From Actinacidiphila yanglinensis (GTDB taxonomy: Bacteria; Actinomycetota; Actinomycetes; Streptomycetales; Streptomycetaceae), in the NCBI RefSeq assembly GCF_900107965.1, contig NZ_FNVU01000006.1:125969-189968 (forward strand): a stretch of DNA of 64,000 nt, in the 5' to 3' direction. The notes under the pieces were generated by a model. It made no database searches, was not told the DNA's origin, and saw only the letters and a list, made by a program, of their open reading frames with translations. The position numbers and the translations under genes are program-made. Below, one piece after another: positions 1-9,700 of the stretch (position 1 is its first letter; every line of letters begins with the position of its first letter).

Positions 1-1
1 G

Positions 2-811
2 CGTGCCGCGGACGGGCGGATACCGGTGGGGTACGGCGACGGGGCCTCGGGGGTGGCGATGTTCCTGCTCGCCCTGCACGCGGCCACCGGTGCGCCCGAA
101 CCCCTCGAACTCGGCCGGGCCGCCCTGGAGTTCGACCTGTCGTGCGCCGAGTACTCCCCGCACGGGCTGCTCTGCTTCCCCGCCTCCGCCGGGAAGGAGG
201 GGCCGGCCTCCGTCCTGCGCCACTACTGGGACGAGGGCACCGCGGGGGTCCTCACCACCCTGCTGCGCTACGCCGCGGTGACCGGTGACGAGCAGCTGCG
301 CAAGCAGGTCGACCGCCTGCTGCCGGACGTGCGCCGCAAGTACACCGCGTTCCCGCAGCTCTTCCACGGGATCAGCGGCATCGCCAACGCCCTGCTGGAC
401 GCCTACGAGTTCCTCGGCGATCCCGAGCTGCTGGGCGACGCCGAGCGGGCCGCGGAGGCGGTGCTGTGCAGCGCCGTGCGCCGCCCTGAGGGCGTGGTCT
501 TCCCCGGTGAGCAGACACTGCGGGAGAGTGCCGACCTGGCCACCGGGTCGGCGGGCATCGCCCTGTTCCTGCTGCGGCTGGAGCGGACCGCGCCGGGCGC
601 ACGCACCAACGCCAACTTCCTGCTGGACGACCTGCTCCGGGACCTCCCCGACCGCCTGCTCGGCGGGCGGGCCGGCCGCAGCTCCGACCGCGGGTCATCC
701 GGCGGGACCGGCGGCGGGCCGGCGGACGCCGATGCGGGGGCCACCACGGGGGCCGCTGCGGGGGCCGTCTTGGCGGCCGGGCCCGCGGACCGCCCGGGCG
801 GCGGCACGTGA
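2..811 (+). CDS. C-terminal part of a LanKC-type (class III/IV) lanthipeptide synthetase, 5'-truncated by the window
   Basis: The open frame enters from the left edge, so only about 269 C-terminal residues are visible. They match the LanC-like cyclase domain at the end of LanKC synthetases: repeated helical-barrel motifs GYGDGASGVA, YWDEGTAGV, FHGISGIANALLDAYEFLGD and DLATGSAGIALFLLR. The positions where true LanC cyclases carry zinc-binding Cys and Cys-His hold Asp-Glu and Phe-His instead, which is typical of class III enzymes that lack zinc. The last 50 residues are Gly/Ala-rich and unstructured. The lyase and kinase domains expected upstream cannot be checked. The stop codon overlaps the GTG of the exporter gene (GTGA), so the two are translationally coupled. 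A stand-alone LanC-like protein is possible but less likely. Inferred role: dehydration and cyclisation of a RiPP precursor. Confidence 0.72.
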   Translation, partial: RAADGRIPVGYGDGASGVAMFLLALHAATGAPEPLELGRAALEFDLSCAEYSPHGLLCFPASAGKEGPASVLRHYWDEGTAGVLTTLLRYAAVTGDEQLRKQVDRLLPDVRRKYTAFPQLFHGISGIANALLDAYEFLGDPELLGDAERAAEAVLCSAVRRPEGVVFPGEQTLRESADLATGSAGIALFLLRLERTAPGARTNANFLLDDLLRDLPDRLLGGRAGRSSDRGSSGGTGGGPADADAGATTGAAAGAVLAAGPADRPGGGT

Positions 812-2148
812 CCACCGCGACGCGGCCCACCGTGGCCGGACAGCCGCGGCTGGGCCACAACCGCGGGTTCCGGCTGCTGTGGATCGGCCAGGCGCTGTCC
901 GGCTTCGGCTCCGAGATGTCCTTCGTGGCGCTGCCGCTGGTGCTGCTGTCCCTGGGGCGTTCCGCCACGACCGTGTCGGTGGTCGGCAGCGCCTCGCTGG
1001 TGGCGGGGATGGTGGCCCGGGTGCCCGCCGGGTACGCGGGCGACCGCTACGGGCAGCGCCGCCTCATGCTCGGCTGCGACCTGGTGCGCCTGCTGGCGAT
1101 CGGGGCGGTGACGCTGTGCGTGCTGGCGCGCGCCGTGCCGCTGCCGCTGGCCGTCGGCGCGGTGGCGGTGTCGGCCGCCGCCTCCGAGGTGTTCCAGCCC
1201 GCCCAGCAGAAGGTGGTCCGGCGGATCGTCGGCCGCGAGCAGATCGCCACGGCGCTGTCGCTGAACCAGGCCAGGGCCTACGCCGCCGGGATCGTCGCGC
1301 CCGCCGTGGCCGGGCTGCTGCTGGGTGTGGGACGGGCGCTGCCCTTCGCCGTGGACACGCTCACCTTCGCGGTGTCCGCGCTGTGCGTGGCCGCGGCGGT
1401 CGGCCGCGCGCCGTCCGCTGCGGGCCGGTCCGGCCCGGCCGGCGCCGCGCGGAAAGGGGCGCCCCGCGACCCAGAGGACCGGTTGTGGCGCCAACTCACC
1501 CTGGGCTGGCGGTATCTCGCCCGCGACCGCTTCCTGCGCCGGTCGTCCGTCTACTTCGGCTGTGTCAACCTCGCCTACGCCACGCTCGGTTACCTCCTGC
1601 TGATCGGGCTGGGCCGGCAGCCGGGCGGGGCCGCCGCCGCGGGCTGGGCGATGAGCACCGCGGCGGTCGCGGGGCTGCTCGGGTCGCTGGCCGTCCCCCA
1701 GGTGCGGCGCCGCGTGCCGCTGCCGGTGATCCTCACCGCGGGCCCCGCGCTCGCCGCCGCCCTGCTGCTCTGCGCCGCGCTCACCGGCAGTCCCGTCGCG
1801 CTCGCGGCCGGGTTCTCCGCGCTGTGCCTGCTCACCCCCGTCGTGGGCGCGGTCATCGGCACCGTGATGGCGACCTCGGTTCCCGAGGAGGTCTACGGGA
1901 GGGTGATCACCGCCAACAACTTCACCGCCCAACTGCTGCAACCACTCGGTCCGTTGGCGTGCGGGCTGCTGCTCGCGCGCTGCTCGGGCACCACCGCGGA
2001 CGCCGTCCTCGCGGCGGCGTTCGGGCTGCTGGCCGTCGCCGCGCTCACCCTGCCGGCACCGGCGCAGCGGGCGGCCCCGCGACCGGCCGACGCCGCCACC
2101 ACCGGCCCGGCCGCCACCCGGCCCGGGCCCGCCACCGACCCGGAGTGA
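808..2148 (+). CDS. MFS transporter, probable RiPP exporter
   Basis: This 446-residue protein has about 12 hydrophobic helices and the MFS loop 2-3 signature in the form GYAGDRYGQRR near residue 75. It opens with HNRGFRLLWIGQALSGFG, typical of the MFS subgroup found in antibiotic and lanthipeptide clusters. The GTG start overlaps the stop of the synthetase gene, placing it in one transcript with the modifying enzyme and the flavin oxidoreductase that follows 3 bases later. Export of the mature peptide or a precursor is inferred from this position; the substrate cannot be read from sequence. The tail is low-complexity Pro/Ala/Thr. Confidence 0.85.
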   Translation: MTTATRPTVAGQPRLGHNRGFRLLWIGQALSGFGSEMSFVALPLVLLSLGRSATTVSVVGSASLVAGMVARVPAGYAGDRYGQRRLMLGCDLVRLLAIGAVTLCVLARAVPLPLAVGAVAVSAAASEVFQPAQQKVVRRIVGREQIATALSLNQARAYAAGIVAPAVAGLLLGVGRALPFAVDTLTFAVSALCVAAAVGRAPSAAGRSGPAGAARKGAPRDPEDRLWRQLTLGWRYLARDRFLRRSSVYFGCVNLAYATLGYLLLIGLGRQPGGAAAAGWAMSTAAVAGLLGSLAVPQVRRRVPLPVILTAGPALAAALLLCAALTGSPVALAAGFSALCLLTPVVGAVIGTVMATSVPEEVYGRVITANNFTAQLLQPLGPLACGLLLARCSGTTADAVLAAAFGLLAVAALTLPAPAQRAAPRPADAATTGPAATRPGPATDPE

Positions 2149-2151
2149 CCC

Positions 2152-3399
2152 ATGACGCCTTCCCCAGGAGCCTCGCCCGCCGAACGGCCGGGACCGGCCC
2201 CCGCCCCCGCCCCCTCCCCGACCGGCTCCGCGCCCGCGCCCGCTTTCGCGTCCGGGCCCGCCGACCGCCCCGCGCCGCCACCGGTGCCGCTGTCCGTCCT
2301 GGACCTCGGCGCCCACCTCCCGGGCGCCCCGGCCGAGCAGGCGGTCCTGGACATCGTGGAGACCGCGCGGACCGCCGACGCGTGCGGCTACCACCGCTTC
2401 TGGGTCGCCGAGCACCACGCCTCGCCCGTCACCGCGAGCAGTTCCCCCGCGGTGCTGATCGCCACCATCGCCGCGCGCACCCGCCACATCCGGGTCGGCT
2501 CGGGCGGGGTGATGCTGCCCAACCACGCGCCCCTGACCGTGGCCGAGCAGTTCGCCACGCTCCAGGCCCTCCATCCGGGCCGGATCGACCTGGGCCTGGG
2601 CCGCTTCTCCGGGGGCACCGCGGCCACCCACGACCTGCTGATGGCGGCGCTGCGGCGCGGCCCGGACGCCGCGGCGGAGTTCCCCGCGCTGGTCGACGAG
2701 TTGCTGGGCTTCCTGCACCACGCCGGGCCGCCCGCGCACCGCTTCCATGCCCTCGACCTGGCACCGCACCCGGCCGGCCCGCCCGAGGTGCACATCCTCG
2801 GCGCGAGCGGGAACGGCGCCCGGCTCGCCGCCGAGCGCTCGCTCCCGTTCGTCCATGGTCACCACCTCGGGCGCTCCAAGTGCCGCCCGGACGCGGTGGA
2901 CCACTACCGCGCGGCCTGGACGCCGGGGGCGACAGGCGCCGCCCCCCGGGTGATCGTCGCGGTCAACACGGTGTGCGCGCCGACCGATGAGGAGGCCGAG
3001 CTGCGGGCGGTGCGCGCCGCCGCGTACGCGGTCCGCCGCCGGGCGGCTGCCGCCGCGGACGCGCCGCTCGACCCGGCCCGCGAGGACGCGCTCGCCCGCG
3101 AGCTCGTCGCGGAGGAGCAGGTGGTGCACGGAGCGCCCGCCGCGGTGTCGGCCCGGCTGGCGGCCCTGGCCGCCGACCTGGGCGCGGACGAGGTCATGCT
3201 GGTCCCCTACGAGCTCACCGGCGCCGACCGCGGCCGCACCCTGCGCCTGCTGGCCGGCGCGTCACCGCAGCGGGACGTGCCGCCGCAGACACGGTCGGGC
3301 CGGGTGCCGGGCCACCCGCGGCCGGGCGGATCGCAGGACGAACCCCCGCACGCAGAAGTTTCGTTGAGCACGGCGTCAGCCGCCGGGGTGACCAACTGA
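2152..3399 (+). CDS. LLM-class (bacterial luciferase-like) flavin-dependent oxidoreductase, MsnO8-like
   Basis: After a 40-residue Pro/Ala-rich leader, the 415-residue protein shows the luciferase-like barrel: PLSVLDLG, then GYHRFWVAEHHA, then RIRVGSGGVMLPNH-type and GRIDLGLGR motifs, all typical of the MsnO8 subfamily of flavin monooxygenases. Such enzymes use FMNH2 or F420H2 to oxidise or reduce small molecules. The gene starts 3 bases after the exporter and ends at the first copy of the cluster-specific 13-bp repeat. It is a plausible tailoring enzyme for the peptide, by context only. A GTG near base 2283 would give a start closer to the domain, but the ATG used here sits in a tight operon. 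C-terminal residues after about 370 look disordered. Confidence 0.82.
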   Translation: MTPSPGASPAERPGPAPAPAPSPTGSAPAPAFASGPADRPAPPPVPLSVLDLGAHLPGAPAEQAVLDIVETARTADACGYHRFWVAEHHASPVTASSSPAVLIATIAARTRHIRVGSGGVMLPNHAPLTVAEQFATLQALHPGRIDLGLGRFSGGTAATHDLLMAALRRGPDAAAEFPALVDELLGFLHHAGPPAHRFHALDLAPHPAGPPEVHILGASGNGARLAAERSLPFVHGHHLGRSKCRPDAVDHYRAAWTPGATGAAPRVIVAVNTVCAPTDEEAELRAVRAAAYAVRRRAAAAADAPLDPAREDALARELVAEEQVVHGAPAAVSARLAALAADLGADEVMLVPYELTGADRGRTLRLLAGASPQRDVPPQTRSGRVPGHPRPGGSQDEPPHAEVSLSTASAAGVTN

Positions 3400-3446
3400 G
3401 GTGAACTCATGTGAGAGGAATCTTGCCCTCCATCAGCTGATATGAA
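3393..3446 (+). promoter_or_regulatory. Tandem copies of a cluster-specific 13-bp element upstream of the SARP gene
   Basis: CAACTGAGGTGAA lies at 3393-3405, a weaker copy GAACTCATGTGAG (10 of 13 matches to CAACTGATGTGAA) at 3403-3415, and CAGCTGATATGAA at 3434-3446. Copy starts are 10 and 31 bases apart, close to whole helical turns, as in known SARP-binding direct repeats. The same element recurs before the candidate precursor gene and before the HTTM gene. Binding by the SARP encoded just downstream, hence autoregulation, is inferred. Confidence 0.6.
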
Positions 3447-3500
3447 TTAATGGTGCCTGCCCGATCGTGCCCGTCCTCCCCCATCGGAAGCGGTTGGTCG

Positions 3501-5303
3501 ATGACTCCCACCCCGCCGGCACCCCTGCTCGAATGTCGCGCCTTCGGTGAACTCACCGTGCTGGCCGGCCGTGCACCCGTCGTGCTCGGCGGCCCCAAGC
3601 AGCGGTTACTGCTGGCGGTGCTGATGTGCCACGCCAACTCCCCGGTGCGTACGGACGAGTTGATCGAGGCGCTGTGGAGCGGCCGCCCGCCGCGCACCGC
3701 CCGCAAGAACCTCCAGGCGTACGTCTCTCGGTTGCGGAAGGTGTTCGGGGAGCGGCTGGAGCACAGTCCCGGCGGCTACCGGCTGCGGCTGGACGCCGCC
3801 ACCTCGGACCTGCTGCGCTTCGAGCAACTCGCCCGCGCGGGGCGGCAGTCGGCACGCGAAGGCAGCACTGGCAGCGGCACCGGCACCGGCACCGCTGTCG
3901 AGTTGCTCGACCGGGCGCTGGGGGTGTGGCAGGGCCCGCCGCTGGCGGAGTTCGCCGGGACGCCGGCCGTCTCGGACACCGCCGACCGGCTGCAGGAGTT
4001 GTACCTGTCCGCGCTGGAGGACTGGGCGGAGCTGGCGATCGAGGCGGGCCGGCCGGCGCCGGTGCTGGCCCGGCTGGAGGACCACGTCCACGCCTACGTC
4101 CTCCGGGAGCGGCTGGCGGCGGCGTGGATGCGGGCCCTGGCACTGGCCGGCCGGCCCAGCGAGGCACTGGCCCACTTCGGTTTCGTCCGGCAGGCGCTCG
4201 CACGGGAGTTGGGGGTGCCGCCCGGCTCGACGCTGTCCCGGCTGCACACCCGCCTGCTGCGCGGCGAACCGGTCGGCCCGCCGCCCGGTCCCGCCTTCCG
4301 CCCGGTGGGCAACCAACTGCCCCGGGACATCCCCGACTTCGTCGGGCGCGCCGCAGAGGTGCACCGGCTGGTCGCGCAGGTCGGCGGCGCCGACCACGGC
4401 GTGGTGGTGGTCTCCGGTCCGGTCGGGTCCGGCAAGTCCGCGCTGGCGGTGCACTCCGCCCACGTGCTCGCCGACCGTTTCCCCGACGGCGGCCTGGTGG
4501 TCGAGCTGGGCGCCCGCCCGCTCGACGAGGTGCTGGCCGACCTGCTGGGCGTGGTGGGGCTGACCGCCTCCGCCGCCCGCGGCGCGTACTCCACCGCGCG
4601 GGCGCTCGCGCAGTGGCGGGCCTGGGTCTCGGCCCGCCGGCTGCTGGTCATCCTCGACGACGCGGCCGGCGAGGACGTCATCCGCGCCCTGCTGCCGGGC
4701 ACCGGGGCCAGCGGGGTCATCGTGACCAGTCGCAGCAGGCTGTCGGGCGTCGAGGGCGTCCTGCGGGTGGACCTGCCCCCGCTCGACGAGGCCGAGGGCG
4801 TCGAACTGCTGGGCCGCATCATCGGTGTCGGCCGGGTGATGGCCGACCCGGAGTCGGCCCGGCGGCTGGTCGGCTGCTGCGAGGGCGCGCCGCTGGCGGT
4901 GCGGATCGCCGGGGCCAAGCTCAACGTGCTGCGGCACGTACGGCTGCACGACTACGCCGACCGGATGTGCCGGGCGCCGCGCCTGCTGGACGAGATGGCC
5001 GTCGGGGACCTGGCCCTCCGCGACCGCTACGAGACCTTCCACCGCGGGCTGACGCCGCGTCAGCGCGAGGCATACCGCCGACTGGTGACCCTCTCGCCTC
5101 CCTTCGAGCACGGCCAGGTGATCGCCGCCCTCGCCGACTCCCCGCACACCGCGCAGCTCGCCCTGGAGTCGCTGGTCGAGTGCAACCTGCTGGACGTTCC
5201 CGACGGCGAGGTCAGCGCGCACTGCACCGCCTACCGGATGTCGTCGTTCGCGTACCGCTTCGGCCGCGAACGCACCACCGCGGCGGCCGGCCCGCCCCCG
5301 TGA
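3501..5303 (+). CDS. SARP/AfsR-family transcriptional regulator with NB-ARC ATPase domain
   Basis: The 600-residue protein has a SARP layout: an OmpR-like winged-helix domain at about 8-100 (GPKQRLLLAVLMCHAN, ENLQAYVSRLRKVFG-type recognition region, GGYRLRL), a bacterial transcriptional activation domain at about 105-255, and an NB-ARC ATPase domain with the P-loop GPVGSGKSALAVHSA near residue 310. The ATG was chosen because a GGAAG lies 10 bases upstream and the DNA-binding domain begins at once; an in-frame ATG at 3450 would add a 17-residue Cys-containing extension. Leu36 is encoded by TTA (3606-3608), so translation should depend on the bldA leucyl-tRNA. SARPs activate antibiotic clusters in streptomycetes. 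It converges on the GAF-protein gene. Likely pathway-specific activator of the RiPP cluster. Confidence 0.88.
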   Translation: MTPTPPAPLLECRAFGELTVLAGRAPVVLGGPKQRLLLAVLMCHANSPVRTDELIEALWSGRPPRTARKNLQAYVSRLRKVFGERLEHSPGGYRLRLDAATSDLLRFEQLARAGRQSAREGSTGSGTGTGTAVELLDRALGVWQGPPLAEFAGTPAVSDTADRLQELYLSALEDWAELAIEAGRPAPVLARLEDHVHAYVLRERLAAAWMRALALAGRPSEALAHFGFVRQALARELGVPPGSTLSRLHTRLLRGEPVGPPPGPAFRPVGNQLPRDIPDFVGRAAEVHRLVAQVGGADHGVVVVSGPVGSGKSALAVHSAHVLADRFPDGGLVVELGARPLDEVLADLLGVVGLTASAARGAYSTARALAQWRAWVSARRLLVILDDAAGEDVIRALLPGTGASGVIVTSRSRLSGVEGVLRVDLPPLDEAEGVELLGRIIGVGRVMADPESARRLVGCCEGAPLAVRIAGAKLNVLRHVRLHDYADRMCRAPRLLDEMAVGDLALRDRYETFHRGLTPRQREAYRRLVTLSPPFEHGQVIAALADSPHTAQLALESLVECNLLDVPDGEVSAHCTAYRMSSFAYRFGRERTTAAAGPPP

Positions 5304-5382
5304 CGGATCGCCCGCGGGCGGCCCCGGGACCGCCCGGGCCGTCCACGCCGCCCGGGTGGCCACGCCGCCCGCCGGGCCTGGC

Positions 5383-5976
5383 TCACTTCGCCCGCTGCCG
5401 CAAGAAGCGGCGGAACTCCTCGACCAGCGTCTCCTCGTCCGCCACCGGGGTCTCGCGGGCCACGCGGGCCGCCTGCTCGGCGTGGTCCGCGGCCACCCGC
5501 AGGGCGATCGCCGCCTGGTGGGCGAAGAGCGTGAGCAGGTCGAGGTCGGCGAGGTCCGCCCGCGCCCGCGGCGAGGGGTCCAGCACCTCCAGCACGCCGA
5601 GCACCCGGCCCCGCGAGACCAGCGGCGCCGCCATCAGGGTCCGCGGCACGTAGCTGGTGGCCGCGGCGAACTCCCGGTCGAAGACGGGGGTGGTGGCCAG
5701 GTCGTCGACGACCATCGCCTCGCCCGAGGCCGCCACCCAGCCAGCGATGCCGCGGTCGGCCGGCAGCCGGGTGCCGACGAGGAAGTCCTCGCCCGCCCCC
5801 GACACCGCCTGGAACACCAGCGCGCCGTCGGAGTCGTCGAGCAGGAAGACCGAGCCGGCGGCGGCACCGAAGATGGCCCGCGCGACATCGACCACGGACT
5901 GGAGCAGGAGACGGACGGCTCCGTCGGGTGCCGGTTCCTCACCGGAGGGGGTATCGAGCGGCACGGCGAACCTCAC
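5383..5976 (-). CDS. GAF-domain protein
   Basis: A single GAF domain fills residues 20-165 of this 197-residue protein (GSVFLLDDSDGALVFQAVSG, GIAGWVAASGEAMVVDD, APLVSRGRVLGVLEVLD), followed by a short helical tail ending in an RQRAK-type basic stretch. There is no kinase, cyclase or DNA-binding domain, so it is a stand-alone sensor. The GTG start overlaps the stop of the protease gene (GTGA), making it the last gene of the leftward RiPP operon. GAF domains bind cyclic nucleotides, tetrapyrroles or other small ligands. Since the same operon encodes a nucleotide cyclase, a cyclic-nucleotide ligand is possible, but that is inference. Confidence 0.85.
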   Translation of the reverse strand: MRFAVPLDTPSGEEPAPDGAVRLLLQSVVDVARAIFGAAAGSVFLLDDSDGALVFQAVSGAGEDFLVGTRLPADRGIAGWVAASGEAMVVDDLATTPVFDREFAAATSYVPRTLMAAPLVSRGRVLGVLEVLDPSPRARADLADLDLLTLFAHQAAIALRVAADHAEQAARVARETPVADEETLVEEFRRFLRQRAK

Positions 5977-6785
5977 TCCCCTGAACGGACGTTGGCGGCG
6001 GTCAGATACAGCACGGTCTTCAACTCGAAGACCGTCAGCCGCGGATGCTTGGCCAGGATCAGCGCGCACAGCCCGGCGATCCGCGGGGTGGCGAAGCTGT
6101 TCCCGGTGGTGCGGGTGACGCTGTGGTCGCGCCAGGCCACCCGCACGTCCTGGCCCTTCGCGAAGAACTCCACCGGCGGGCGCGGGTTGTACAGGTGCAG
6201 GTCCGGGTCGTCCTCCTGGTGGCTGCCCACCGACACCACCGAACTGAACCGCCAAGGGAAGCTGACCACGGGCGAGTTGTGCGCCGAGGCGACGATGGCC
6301 GTGCGCCGGAAGTACGCCTCGTCGGCCAGCTCGTGCAGCCGCTGGGCACACTGCGCCTTCGTGGTCGACAGGCTCATGTTGATCACGTCGAAGCCCTGCT
6401 CGACAGCCCATTCCAGCCCCGTGAGCAGGAAGTCCGCGGTGCCGCTGGCGCCGTCGCCCAGCACCCGCACGCTGTGCAGCTCGCAGTCGGGTGCCACCTC
6501 GCGGATGATCCCCGCGCACGCCGTGCCGTGGCCGAAGAGGTCCGCGCCCTCGATCGGCTCCACCCGCGGGCCGTCCGGTCCGCGCACCACCGCGTGCGAG
6601 GCCGCCAGCGGCGCCACCATCGGGTGGTCGGGCTGGACCCCGCTGTCCACCACGCAGACCCGCGCACCGGCCCCGGTCGATCCGCCCCATGCCCACTGGG
6701 GGGTGACCCGGTCCAGCCCCGCCGCGGCGACCTGGATGTCCTCCGGCCGCCGATCGCGCAGCCCCCAGCTCAGCGTGCTGTCCAT
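5973..6785 (-). CDS. S8-family (subtilisin-like) serine protease, compact, no signal peptide
   Basis: The catalytic triad is visible: Asp in VCVVDSGVQPDHP, His in DLFGHGTACAGI, and Ser in GNSFATPRIAGLCALIL. The oxyanion Asn is probably in ASAHNSP. At 270 residues it is only the catalytic domain, with neither a signal peptide nor a propeptide, so it should act in the cytoplasm. Its start lies 16 bases inside the end of the cyclase gene and its stop overlaps the GAF gene, so it is firmly in the RiPP operon. Subtilases remove leader peptides in several lanthipeptide systems (LanP). Leader removal from one of the two small peptides encoded upstream is the natural hypothesis. Confidence 0.9.
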   Translation of the reverse strand: MDSTLSWGLRDRRPEDIQVAAAGLDRVTPQWAWGGSTGAGARVCVVDSGVQPDHPMVAPLAASHAVVRGPDGPRVEPIEGADLFGHGTACAGIIREVAPDCELHSVRVLGDGASGTADFLLTGLEWAVEQGFDVINMSLSTTKAQCAQRLHELADEAYFRRTAIVASAHNSPVVSFPWRFSSVVSVGSHQEDDPDLHLYNPRPPVEFFAKGQDVRVAWRDHSVTRTTGNSFATPRIAGLCALILAKHPRLTVFELKTVLYLTAANVRSGE

Positions 6786-9700
6786 GGCTCCCCCCGCTCC
6801 TGAGGCCCGCGCTCCCGCTCCCGCTCGGCCTCCCGCAGCTCCAACTTCCCTTCCAGCGGCGGACGCACCGGAGCCGGAGCGGCGCCGGCCAGCGCCCGCG
6901 CCGTCCGCACCCCGACCACGTGCCCCTTGCGCCGGAACCACTCCCCCGCGCGGCCGGCCGCCGCTGCGGCCAGGTCCGGCCGGCCGGCCGACCGGCAGAC
7001 CCGGGCCAGGTCCAGTTCCGCGGTCGCGCGGGTGAGCGGCGAGTCGGTCCCGGCGGCGGCCGTGACCGCCCGGTGGGCCAGCCGCAGGGCGGCTAGGTGC
7101 CGTCCCGCCGCCGCCTCCGCCAGGGCGCGCACCCCCATCAGATCGGCCACGTCCCCGGGCGAGGACGCCTCGTCGATCCCGGCCGGATCCGGCTCCTGCG
7201 GCAGGCCCAGGTCGAGCCGTACCCGGGCCAGTTCGCGGGACGCGGCGGCCAGCAGCCCCGGATGCCCGACCTCGCGGCAGCGCAGGACAGCCTCCTCCAG
7301 CAGCGCGTGCGCCTCCTGCCGCCGCCCCGCGAGTACCTCCACGCCCGCGCGGAACAGCGGCGCGAAGCCGTCGGCCTCCGCGTAGCCGAGACCCGCCGCG
7401 AACCGGTCGGCGGTCGCCAGGCAGCTCCTGGCCCGCTCGAAGTCGCCTCGCAGCGCGTGCAGGTTGGCCAGCGGGTACGTCACGGTGACCATCGCCGCCG
7501 CGTGCTCCGCGCCGTACGCCTCCAGCAGGGTGCGGCAGCGTGCCACCGCCTCCGCGGCCGGCGCCGGTCCCTGCCACAGCGAGACCGCGAGGGCCCCCAG
7601 CGCCTGGGCCAGTTCGGGTGCCGCCCCGGCGGCCACCGCGTGCCGGAGAGCGGCGTCCAGCAGGGCGTCGGCCGCGCGGTACCGGCCGCGTACCTGCTGC
7701 CACTGGCCCAGGCGGACATGGGCGCGGGCCAGCCCCAGGCGGTCGCCCGCCGCCTCGAAGACGGGCAGCCCCTCGCGGGCCGCCACCGCGACCGCGCCCA
7801 GCCCGCTGTCGGCCCCCAGCAGGGCCAGTTGGAGCCGCGCGTGCGCGCGGGCCCGCACGTCGCCCGCCGACTCCGCCGCGGCCAGCACCTCTTGGAGCAG
7901 GTCGCCGCCCTCAGCGGGCCGGCCGAGGCCGAGCAGCGTCTCGCCCAGCCCCTGCGCGGTGGTGGTCCACCACGGGTCGTCCGCCGTGGAGCAGTCGAGC
8001 GCGCGGGTGTGCAGTTCCTGCGACCAGTGCAGGTCCGCCCGGGACAGCGCGGCCCGCCCGGCATCGGTCAGCGCGCGGGCCGCGTCCCGGCGCAGGCGTT
8101 CGGTGTGCTCGTCGCGGAAGCCGAGCCCGCCGCGGTGCCGGTAGGCCTGCTCGAAGTGATGGGCGGCGCCCGCCACCGGGGTGCCCGGGTCCCGCGCCAC
8201 CCGCTCGTGCCACGTGGAGCGGCGCCGCTTGCTGATGGCCTGGTACGCCACCTCGCGCACCAGCCCGCTGCGGAACCGGTAGCCCGCCGGTGGCCCCGCG
8301 ACGCGTTCCAGCAGCCCGTCACGCAGCAGTGCGGCGACCGCGCCCGGCCCGGCCGTGCCCGCGGCGTCCGGCCCGCCGTCCAGCAGCGACCGGATGCCCT
8401 CCACCGCGAACTGCCGGCCCAGCACGGCGCAGGCGTCCAGCACGGTGCGCTCGTCGGCACCGAGCGCGTCGATCCGCGCGGTCAGCACCGCGGTGACCGT
8501 CGCCGGCAGTTCCCCGGGGTCGGCCGCGGTACCGGGCCCCGCGCCGGTGGCGGTCCCCTCACGGATCATGGCGAGCAACTGCTCCAGGTAGAGCGGGTTC
8601 CCCTCGGCGCGCTCGACCACCGCCGCCCGCCGCGCCGGGTCCACGGGCCGGTCGGCCGTGAGGGCGGCGGCCAGCCGGCCGGCGTCCGCCGGGGAGAGCG
8701 GCGCCAGCGGCAGGGCGAGGTGGTACGGCGAGGCGGCGGCCCGCTCCCCGTCGGTGGCCGGGGCCGGGCGCCACCCCGGCCCCGGCGGCTCGGACGGCTC
8801 CGTCTCCCGTGCGGCGGGCGGGTGTTTGACCTCCGACCGGGAGGGACCGGCGGTGCGGCCCGGAGGCACGGGTACGGGTACGGGCGCGCCCGCGGGCACC
8901 GCGCCGCCGGTCTCCGCGCGTGCCGCGCCCACCAGCAGCATCCGCTCCCTCGCGAGCGCGGCGGTGAGCCCGGCCAGGGTCTCGTGCAGCAGCGGCCGGG
9001 CCCACTGGAGGTCGTCCAGCACCAGCACCACGGGACGCGCGCGGGCGAGGTCGGCCAGCGCGGTGGCCAGGGCCGACCGGGTGCCCTCCACCGACGGGTA
9101 CGGGGTGCCGCCGGACAGCAGCCCGGCCCGCAGCACCTGCCACGCGGGGGCGGCCGGGCCGTCATCGGGCGCCAGGCCGTCCCGCTCCGCCCGCGCGCGC
9201 AGCCCGCGGACGGCCGCGCCGAGCGGCGCGAGGCTGGCCTCGTCCCGGTACGGGTGGCAGCTGCCGGTCCCGATCAGGGCGCCCGCGGGGAGCGCGGCGA
9301 GGTGGCGCCGCAGCAGCCGGGTCTTGCCGACCCCCGCCTCCCCGCTGACCAGGATCGACCGGCTGCCGTCCCCCCGGCACACGTGCGCCCACAGCCCGGC
9401 CAGCGCGGCCGACTCCCGTTCCCGGCCGACGAAGGGCGAGTCGAACCGCCGGGCCTGCTGCGGCTGCCGGCCGGGCAGCGCGAGCAGCCGGTAGGCGGTG
9501 ACCGGCTCGCGCTTGCCCTTCAGCTCCAGCGGGCCGACCGGCTCCACCCGGGCCGCCGCCCCGAGCAGCGCGCGGGTGGTCGGGCCGAGCAGGATCCCGC
9601 CCGGCGCCGCGTGCTGCTCCAGCCGCGCGGCGACGTTGACCACCTCGCCCGAGACCATCGTGTCCCGCCGGGTGTCCCCCGCTTCGGCCACCACCTCCCC

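Noticed and set aside
285..2990. 901-codon open frame on the plus strand across the synthetase, exporter and oxidoreductase genes
   Set aside because: It is an out-of-frame shadow of three well-supported genes; its composition is Arg/Pro/Ala-rich without domain motifs.
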